In this document: positions 57,989 through 64,000 of the stretch, in pieces
Numbering within the stretch: position 1 is the stretch's first letter
Layout of the letters: each line of letters begins with the position of its first letter
Source of the DNA: Metellina segmentata
Taxonomy: Eukaryota > Arthropoda > Arachnida > Araneae > Tetragnathidae
Assembly (NCBI GenBank): GCA_947359465.1
Contig: OX375876.1
Span: 71,058,998-71,122,997 of the forward strand
Length of the DNA: 64,000 nt
Reading direction: 5' to 3'
Translations under genes and position numbers: made by a program
Notes under the pieces: model-generated
What the model was told of the DNA's origin: nothing
Database searches by the model: none
Seen by the model: only the letters and a program-made list of their open reading frames with translations

Positions 57989-58827
57989 ACGAACCGTCAA
58001 GAATGATGATACTTGAAATATTATTGGTGTTATCCACAGAAACTAATATCAGTTTGGTTTTATCTCTATACTCACAAAATGAATTTTTTGTATTGATTTT
58101 GAGTCTTTTGTCCCCTTGATGTAACACAATAGTATAATTCATTAGAATTTATCTTAGACTCTCAGTTTCCTCTAAACAAGCTGACAAATATGAGAATTTG
58201 TGTCATTCCTTACAAAGTTTCGGAAGTAAGGAAATACAAGATAGAACACCACAAAGAGTTTTAACTTTGGTGAGGAAACGTCCAGATGAGGAAATCCTTA
58301 AATCACACCATGAAAGAGGAGGCACAGAACAGATAAATTAGTTACTTGTCCGGCGTTGAGAGAATTAACTTTTGTCAATTAGAAGTAATCGGATGGATAT
58401 TGAAAGCACCTACTCGAATGAGATCATTTACAAATGAGGTGGAATTGCGAATTAATTTATTGGAAAATAACTAGAATAGTTTGATGGTTGCAATTGGGAC
58501 TATATATAATGTAGAAAGAAAGAAATCTGAACACCTCCACAGGACATCAAAAACCAAAGTCTTACTCCGGAAATTATAATAAACAAAAGTTCAGTACTAT
58601 GTGATAAGAAAGAATATCCAAAAAATCAACGCTGTTCACACGCATGCAGTCGTTATGCAACCAACGAACAAAAAAAAAAGATGTTTTTTTTTTTGGTGTT
58701 GGATACAAGAATATACTGTTGATAAAAATTGTTTTCAGCAATATTCTATTCATCGGTTCGAAATTTAGAGCGACAGTTGTGAAATTAATGTAGCTTTAAA
58801 GAATTGGAGATAATTATTAATTTTTGA
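57989..58827. other. AT-rich intergenic DNA
   Basis: No gene. A short near-palindrome of A/T runs (AAAAAAAAAAGATGTTTTTTTTTT) lies near 58670-58696. Confidence 0.45.
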
Positions 58828-59137
58828 TTAACGTCGTACTAGAGCAACACAACGGGCTGTTGCCCACGGTCCGGGATCAATCCCTTAAGGGAAATATCCT
58901 AGGAGAACACCTCGTAATTTTGAACCACGGTCAGATGACGAAGCAACACCTGAGCTGGCACCCCACTTTCCGAGCTTCCACACCAACCCAGCGTGAGGAC
59001 TTTCGGCCACGACAGATGTAAGGTGCACCATCCGTCTCTACACCATACGCTTACAAACATCCATGCCCTGACCCGTATTCGAATCAGGTACATACCGATC
59101 TTGAAACTAACACCTTAACCACTATACTGGTTGGTCG
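58828..59137 (-). mobile_element. SINE-1, full-length copy
   Basis: Reverse of the 57661 copy from tail (TTAACGTCGTACTAGAG) to head (GGTATAGTG region as CACTATACTGGTTGG). The B box is changed to CTGATTCGAATACG, so its promoter is probably weaker. Confidence 0.85.
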
Positions 59138-59395
59138 TATAAGAATTTAGAGAATGATCGTGACTCAAAGCACACTATCCCAAATGTATTTAAGCGTGAA
59201 ACAAAGAAGATAGTTTGTAAATAGTGTTCTCTTAAACCTTAAGCAGTATTGGAATTATGCATTTCTACAGATTTAGCAGTTTCAAGAGTACGTCATGCAC
59301 GCACAATAACATTGAACACAATCAATATTTTACATTTATAGGTTGAACTATACTGTTTACGTAAGAAAATATTCACTGAATATATTATTCTCGTC
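59138..59395. other. Unassigned DNA
   Basis: No feature is recognised. Confidence 0.4.
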
Positions 59396-59513
59396 ATCTA
59401 ACCGTAGTTCAAGATTAAGAGTTGGTTTTCTTGTATCATTCCCTTCGAGATTGATTCTGAAGCGTTGCCAATAGCCCGCTGTGTTGCTCCAGTGAGACGT
59501 TAATTAACTACCT
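59396..59513 (+). mobile_element. SINE-1 fragment, 3' half
   Basis: CATCTAACCGTAGTTCAAGA through GCCCGCTGTGTTGCTCCAGT and an ACTACCTACTT tail. Confidence 0.75.
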
Positions 59514-59962
59514 ACTTCAGTAAAAGCAGTTAATTTATTACAATATTCTCCTGCTCTATCATGAATTTTGTGCTATCATAAAGCTCATATTATTTGTTTG
59601 GTACCAATAATATTCTATGAACAGAATTTTGTGCGATCATTAAGCTCATGTTATTTATTTGGTATCAATAATATTCTAGGAACAGAATTCTTTAGAATAT
59701 ATAAATACATTTAGACGTAACTGAATGCTGGTCTTTCGAAAATTTCGGATACCCAGAATATACTAGAAAATACGTAGATGCAATCCAGAAAAGCTCGCTT
59801 TCAGAGAAAGATATTTGAAGAGGGAAACGATGAAACTCCATTTCCATCCCTGTAATCAAACAATGTCTGGAACTTTCCTCGTGTGTTTGGGCTAGAAAAG
59901 ATATTTTCCCTGCTATGAGACATAAATTCGAAACAGAAATAACAGTTTAAAAGTCAAAGTAT
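59514..59962. other. AT-rich DNA with a short internal duplication
   Basis: A ~60-base unit is repeated in tandem at 59565-59690: AATTTTGTG, GCTCATATTATTTGTTTGGTA / GCTCATGTTATTTATTTGGTA, CAATAATATTCTA. No gene. Confidence 0.6.
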
Positions 59963-60032
59963 AGTCGGTCAAAAAAGTATTCAAACACCTCTTGTTATTC
60001 ACCACGTCCCCATCTGGAAACGTATAGTCAAC
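59963..60032 (+). mobile_element. Possible Tc1/mariner end
   Basis: TA followed by GTCGGTCAAAAAAGTATTCA, AACACCTCTTG resembles the CAGTCGGTCAAAAAAGTATTC ends of some Tc1 elements. No second end was identified. Confidence 0.35.
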
Positions 60033-60581
60033 AAAAAAGTGTCATTAAACTTAGAACGAGGCATACTAGGAATAAATGTGTATTTAATTTGCATAGGGAT
60101 ATTTATTTTTATACTATTTTCAAATTTCAAACAGAGCAACATTATTTTTCATTGTCATTATAACATTTCCCATATAAATTATTATCCTGTATGTAAGTAT
60201 TTGTGTAAATTTGATCAGAATTTCCGGAGGTATAGGAGAAATATATTCGTTTTCGATCTCAGTAAGGAAACATGTTTTATAAATGTAGGTAGGCATTTAA
60301 CCTTTAACTGCTGTCATGGGTCTCACAGACCCCGAGTTATTTTTGACAGGCCGTTTCCACCCCTTAAAGTGAATAATGGTCTCTGTCCTATTCAGTACCT
60401 TCATACTACGTTCAACAGAAGCCACATTCCAAGACTTTTTTGGCTGCCCGAACTATTTCGTATTTCACACTATTTGCATTTCTTGCCTGGTCTCTTAGAC
60501 CCCTTCACAGCATTTGCGTTACTGTTCTTGTTGAATGAACTCGTCTAAGTTTGAGTAGGGAATTTCGGCAGAGAACCTAAA

Positions 60582-60960
60582 ATGGCAACACACTTTACTA
60601 AGAAACAACCTGTGTATCTTACACAAAATGAATTCAGGATATTGTTGATAATCGGTCGGAAATAGAGTACTGGGACAGTGAAATTTCGGATAATATTATT
60701 GAAAGCGAACACAAAACGGATTCGGAAATTTATGCAGTTGAAGATGAAGACGTTTCAAGTGCGTCTTCAGAAGAAGAATATTTCTACAGAAAAAAATAAC
60801 TTCAAATGGGATGTCTGGTGTGTACCGAATCGTGCCGTTAGAACACCAAAACACAACATAGTTTAACAGTTTCCTGGGTTGAAACGTCCTGCAAAATTAG
60901 GTGCGAAAGCTGAGCCTGAAAAGACATGGAATATACTTAACTATAGAGTAATGTAAAATA
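60582..60960 (+). pseudogene. piggyBac transposase N-terminal fragment
   Basis: The ATG at 60582 gives MATHFTKKQPVYLTQNEF. After a one-base shift come an acidic region (SEIEYWDSEISDNIIESEHK, then EDEDVSSASSEEE), another shift, WDVWCVPNRAVRTPKHNIV, a stop, and FPGLKRPAKLGAKAEPEKTW. This order (acidic N-terminus, then the W...P.....R...HNI and G......A..P...W box) is that of piggyBac transposases. The DDD catalytic core is missing. Confidence 0.75.
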
Positions 60961-61049
60961 TATTTCATGTTAAGAATTGAATTATCAAAATTTAAAATGT
61001 ATAAATAATAATTATCTAAAGAATCTTTCATTTATATATTATATTAATC

Positions 61050-61420
61050 GGTAGCCGCGGTAGCTCAGTCAGTAAAGCGTCGGGCTCGCATAGGAAGGGT
61101 TGTGGGTTCTGTCCTCAGCGGAGCCTGCAATTCTGATGGTTCTAAAGACCGTCGTGTTCGCTAATGGTGTCTGGGGCACGTTAAATAGGTCGTGGTCACA
61201 AAGTCCCCCATGTTCCCATACCAAATCAATACCTCTGGGGGTACCTGATCTGGGGGTTATCGGCCTCTGATTGGGATCTAAATTACGATATGTGTGAGTG
61301 AATGGATGTGTGAAAGGGACCTTCCTGTAAAACGGATGTGTCATGTATGAAGAAGTCCAACCCTCCGGGGCAATGGCACCCCCAATTGGGCCATATATGG
61401 CCCGAACGACAACAACATTA
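61050..61420 (+). mobile_element. SINE-2, full-length copy (tRNA-derived), inside piggyBac
   Basis: The head has TAGCTCAGTCAGTAAAGCGT (A-box region) and a B-box-like GTGGGTTCTGTCCTC. The head resembles tRNA-Ala or similar; the B box departs from GGTTCGA. The body has GGTGTCTGGGGCACGTTAAA, CCATACCAAATCAATACC, GAGTGAATGGATGTGTGAAA and the palindrome GGGCCATATATGGCCC, with an ACGACAACAACA tail. An antisense 122-codon frame across it is not a gene. Confidence 0.85.
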
Positions 61421-61514
61421 ATCAACTTCATTTGCACTTTAGTGAGCGAGGTCTGAGAGACCCCTTTACACTAGTTACGAGACGGTTTGTGACACATCAG
61501 TTAAGGGTTAATTA

Positions 61515-61622
61515 AGATCACACTGGAGCAACACAAAAGACTATTTGCGACGGTTCGGGATTACTAAGGGAAAGATTCGAGGAAAACTCCACATAATTTT
61601 GTACTACAGTCAGAGGACAGTT
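61515..61622 (-). mobile_element. SINE-1 fragment
   Basis: GATCACACTGGAGCAACACA, CGACGGTTCGGGATTA and AATTTTGTACTACAGTCAGA. It begins just outside the right TTAA of the piggyBac element. Confidence 0.7.
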
Positions 61623-62238
61623 TAATAAAGTATACGAGTGTGTAGAATGTTTTAGCGTATTTTCCTAATCTGTTCTTGGTTACCAAGTTTTTTTTAAATT
61701 TCAGATCTTATTTCCTTTAAGTGTAATACAAATACATCTTTCGATGAAATATTGCGTGATACTTCAGAACGTATCTGGGTTGATACAATTTGCACTGGTG
61801 ATACTACTGATATTGAAGAACAACTAACTAGTGAGGAAATAAAAGAGGTCAATATTTTGTTTTGGGTTTGTCAGTTGTTTAATATAACATAAAGATGAAT
61901 TAGATCAGCTTATTATCTTGGAAAACTCAAAGAAAAGACAAACACTGAATTAACACTAGGAGCTCTGAACATCAACACTTCACAATTCATCATGGATTTG
62001 GCTAAAAAATATTTTATATGGAATCTGTCCATTGTATACAAAACATTAGAATCTTCTACCAAAAATGGGGAATTATCTTTACAAATTGAGTCGGTACAGA
62101 TGTTAGTATGAAGACTGACCAGTATGCAAATTAAATTCACATTTATTTATAGTAGACCCAATGCCAAGTGTAATGCAACTTTTTGTTGGTGTGACTCCAC
62201 AGAATAGCAAGAGATGTTCCGAGGCTTCTACTGACTAC
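61623..62238. other. AT-rich unassigned DNA
   Basis: No gene is recognised. A plus frame near 61720-61860 has acidic, protein-like stretches but many stops. Confidence 0.35.
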
Positions 62239-62619
62239 TTGGGAAGCGACATCGATGTTTTCCAAAAAAACATCTATGTATTTACCATCGAAGTATTGGA
62301 GCCGATGTTGATACGTGTCGATGTTTTTACGCTGTCGATGTTTTATTTTTAAATGAAAAAGTACCACTATAAAAATTTTAAAAACAACCGAGTAGCACAA
62401 TTTTTATAATCAGTAAATTTAACTTTTAAACCCAAAGTGGCCAAGGGAATCGGAAAAGGATGAGGATAGAAAGGGGAACGGTGCCCATAACAACGAAACA
62501 AATGGCAACCAACAACCAAGCCGAGCGTTTGGAATGTTTCAGCTCTATAGAATGTGTTGTTAGCGAGAGCGGTTTACAAAAAACATCGATGTTTTGAAAA
62601 CATCGATGTCGCATACCTA
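62239..62619. mobile_element. hAT-like foldback element, ATCGAT family, copy 1
   Basis: The left end is TTGGGAAGCGACATCGATGT; the right end, reversed, is TAGGTATGCGACATCGATGT. Both continue TTTCCAAAA/TTTCAAAAC into a second ACATCGATG-like unit. The inner left part contains several TCGATGTTTTT units. Ends of TAGGG-type suggest hAT, but I could not confirm an 8-base target duplication (CTGACTAC against GTTTCAGT). Non-coding. Confidence 0.55.
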
Positions 62620-62778
62620 GTTTCAGTTCGTGCTTCATTCTTGTTCTGGACCTGTGAGTCTTCTTTTTTTAAAGCTGAAGTATCTAATGTTTATGTTTCT
62701 CACGAGGATGTGAGGTTTTCAGTGCTGTTTTTATCGGATTTTAAAAATAATAATTCGTGTGCAAGTCACGATTCAGTT

Positions 62779-63105
62779 TAGGGATGCGACATCGATGTCG
62801 ATGTTTTCAAAACATCGATGCTTTATAAAAACATTGATGTATTTACCATCTATTTATTGGAGTCGATGTTTGTTTAACATCGATGTTTTAATATTGTCGA
62901 TGTTTTTACATTGTTGATGGTTTCACGTTGTCGATGTTTTTATGTTGTCGATGTTTTTTAAGTTGTCGATGTTTTAAAGTTATCGATGTTCCATTTTTCA
63001 ATAAAAAAAGTACCATAGTAAAAATTAAGAAAAATAACTATGCAACTAAGTATTTTTCAATTATGAAGAGTTTTTTTCCCTAACTGGTGGGTAGTTGGTA
63101 ATTTT
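62779..63105. mobile_element. hAT-like foldback element, ATCGAT family, copy 2 (left part)
   Basis: It starts TAGGGATGCGACATCGATGT, then TTTCAAAACATCGATG and eight or more spaced TCGATGTTTT units to about 62992, then AAAAAAGTACCATAGTAAAAA, shared with copy 1 (AAAAAGTACCACTATAAAAA). No right TIR lies in the window. The element may run through the SINE at 63110 to the array at the window end. Confidence 0.5.
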
Positions 63106-63109
63106 TTTT

Positions 63110-63235
63110 AGTTAACGTCATACTAGAGCAAGACAACGGGCTATTGACGAAGGTCCGGGATCAATCCCCCTAAGGGAAAGATTCGAGGACAACACCTTGT
63201 AATTTTTAATCACGGTCTGACGACAATTAACTGGT
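63110..63235 (-). mobile_element. SINE-1 fragment, 3' half
   Basis: TTAACGTCATACTAGAGCAA, GGTCCGGGATCAATCCCC and TTTAATCACGGTCTGACGAC. Confidence 0.8.
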
Positions 63236-63737
63236 GGGTGAGATGGTGAAAAAATAAGTCGGCTTAAGGTGGTGAAAGTTAACAATCTTCGTTTTTTATC
63301 AACTATAAGTAACAAATATTCGGGCATATAATAATTATAGGCCCCAATATATTTTATTTACAGTAAATAAAAAATAAATATTTTATGTTCCTCATAAGTT
63401 GATAAATAATTAAAAATAACTAGCAATAATTATTATTATGTACTTACCTGATTATACTTATTATTAGTAGTACCTTTGTCAAATTGTTGTAAACATTATT
63501 TTCTTTTATACTATTCAATTTGATGATAAAAGTTTGAATGTTTTGTTTATTGATTGCTTTGTTTGAAGAATGAATGTTAATTGTTTTTATTATTATTTTT
63601 TTACTTTCTTTTGACGGTTAAAAATATCTTAGTTACAAAGTAATAAACACTGCAAGGGACAAATTAAATCGACCCCGATCCCCCGGCATTAATGTTTGAG
63701 GCAACTAAACCAGTTTTACGAAATAGAGTAATAGTAA
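63236..63737. other. AT-rich intergenic DNA
   Basis: No gene is recognised. Confidence 0.5.
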
Positions 63738-63777
63738 TTTTTAGTTGAAGTCGGACTGGAGCAACACAACGGGTTAC
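63738..63777 (-). mobile_element. SINE-1 tail remnant
   Basis: Only TTTTTAGTTGAAGTCGGACT and GGAGCAACACAACGGG remain. Confidence 0.6.
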
Positions 63778-63802
63778 GAAATAGAGAAAAAAACTTTAAT
63801 AC

Positions 63803-64000
63803 ACCGATATTTAAAAACATCGATGTCTAAAAGCATCGATGGTTTTTGAGCGATGTATTATCAACATCGATGTATAAAAGCATCGATGTTTTAATTTCAA
63901 AGATCGATGTTTAGATTTCAAACATCGGTGTTTTAATTTCAAACTTCGATGTTTTAATTTCAATCATCGATGTTTTAATTTCAAACATCGATGTTTTAAT
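63803..64000. repeat. ATCGAT-core repeat ending in a 21-bp tandem array
   Basis: Palindromic AAACATCGATGT-type units first, then from 63881 about 5.7 tandem copies of a 21-base unit, CATCGATGTTTTAATTTCAAA in consensus with single changes such as CATCGGTG and CTTCGATG. It is truncated by the window end. Confidence 0.9.

Larger units (their letters stand above)
60301..61507 (+). mobile_element. piggyBac-like element, decayed
   Basis: Flanked by TTAA (60297-60300 and 61508-61511), the piggyBac target. The TIRs are CCTTTAACTGCTGTCATG on the left and, reversed, CCCTTAACTGATGTGTCA on the right. A subterminal GGGTCTCACAGACCCC palindrome sits at the left end, with GTCTGAGAGACCCC at the right. Only the start of a transposase gene remains. 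The element is interrupted by a SINE-2 copy at 61050. The length without the SINE is about 0.84 kb against ~2.4 kb for active relatives, so it is internally deleted. Confidence 0.85.

Noticed and set aside
60039..60548. 169-codon plus-strand ORF, Phe/Tyr/His-rich
   Set aside because: It runs across the TTAA and TIR of the piggyBac element, so it cannot be one gene; the composition follows AT-rich DNA.
61050..61125. tRNA-Ala-like gene
   Set aside because: The B box is degenerate (GGGTTCTGTCC) and the sequence continues as SINE-2.
62161..64000. CRISPR array from the regular ATCGAT repeats
   Set aside because: The repeats are short, adjacent or irregularly spaced, without unique spacers, and the DNA is eukaryotic.

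Overview
This is a eukaryotic, intergenic-type window: AT-rich, without operons, without an intact host protein-coding gene, and filled with transposable elements in several layers of decay. Arthropod is the safest reading. An orb-weaving spider (Araneidae/Nephilinae type) is my best guess, because the tRNA-derived SINE that recurs more than a dozen times (with a 3' part that reads as ...EQHNGLL... in antisense ORFs) and the Tc1-like transposases resemble what I remember of spider assemblies. That guess is inference, not proof.

Layout. 1-7.3 kb: AT-rich DNA with one SINE tail and a locally GC-richer block at 5.2-6.4 kb that I cannot identify. 7.35-9.9 kb: a Tc1-like element on the minus strand inserted into an older Tc1-like relic on the plus strand. 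10.2-13.3 kb: two TTAA-flanked piggyBac-type MITE candidates around a Tc1-like element with clear terminal inverted repeats (TIRs). 17.5 kb: a compact TTAA-flanked MITE. 18.2 kb: a 25-bp minisatellite. 19.0-20.7 kb: a short non-autonomous Helitron, a mariner-type helix-turn-helix fragment and a pogo/Tigger remnant. 24.2-25.2 kb: an unidentified exon-like ORF, a Myb/SANT-like domain relic and a perfect 17-bp hairpin. 26.0-27.65, 38.2-39.8 and 42.1-42.7 kb: three copies of one unclassified repeat; the last two belong to a tandem segmental duplication at 38-44 kb. 27.6-30.9 kb: a Copia-type retrotransposon relic on the minus strand, split by a second Helitron and a SINE fragment. 32.5-33.3 kb: a rearranged Ty3/gypsy gag relic with LTR pieces. 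35.5-36.7 kb: two more Tc1 relics. 44.0-45.4 kb: a Tc1-like element with both TIRs.

45.9-46.6 kb is the only recognisable host-type gene: the 3' end of an ionotropic-receptor-like chemosensory gene, dead through three stops and one frameshift. Just downstream (46.6-48.4 kb) is an internally deleted LTR element on the minus strand with a histidine-tRNA-type primer site. 49.3-54.6 kb is a full-length, young Ty3/gypsy element (LTRs, gag-pol, 4-bp target duplication) whose only obvious defect is one frameshift in an A-run. 54.7-64 kb is dense in SINEs and holds a decayed piggyBac element (60.3-61.5 kb) and a family of hAT-like palindromic elements built on the ATCGAT core, ending in a 21-bp tandem array that runs off the window.

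The window is therefore a record of transposon nesting, not a working gene cluster. I did not find a convincing new multigene system. The most worthwhile signals are the Helitron pair, the Copia/Helitron/SINE nest, the gag fragment inverted between its own LTR pieces, two Tc1 transposases with an unusual D-to-E spacing, the TTAA MITE family and the ATCGAT-rich elements.
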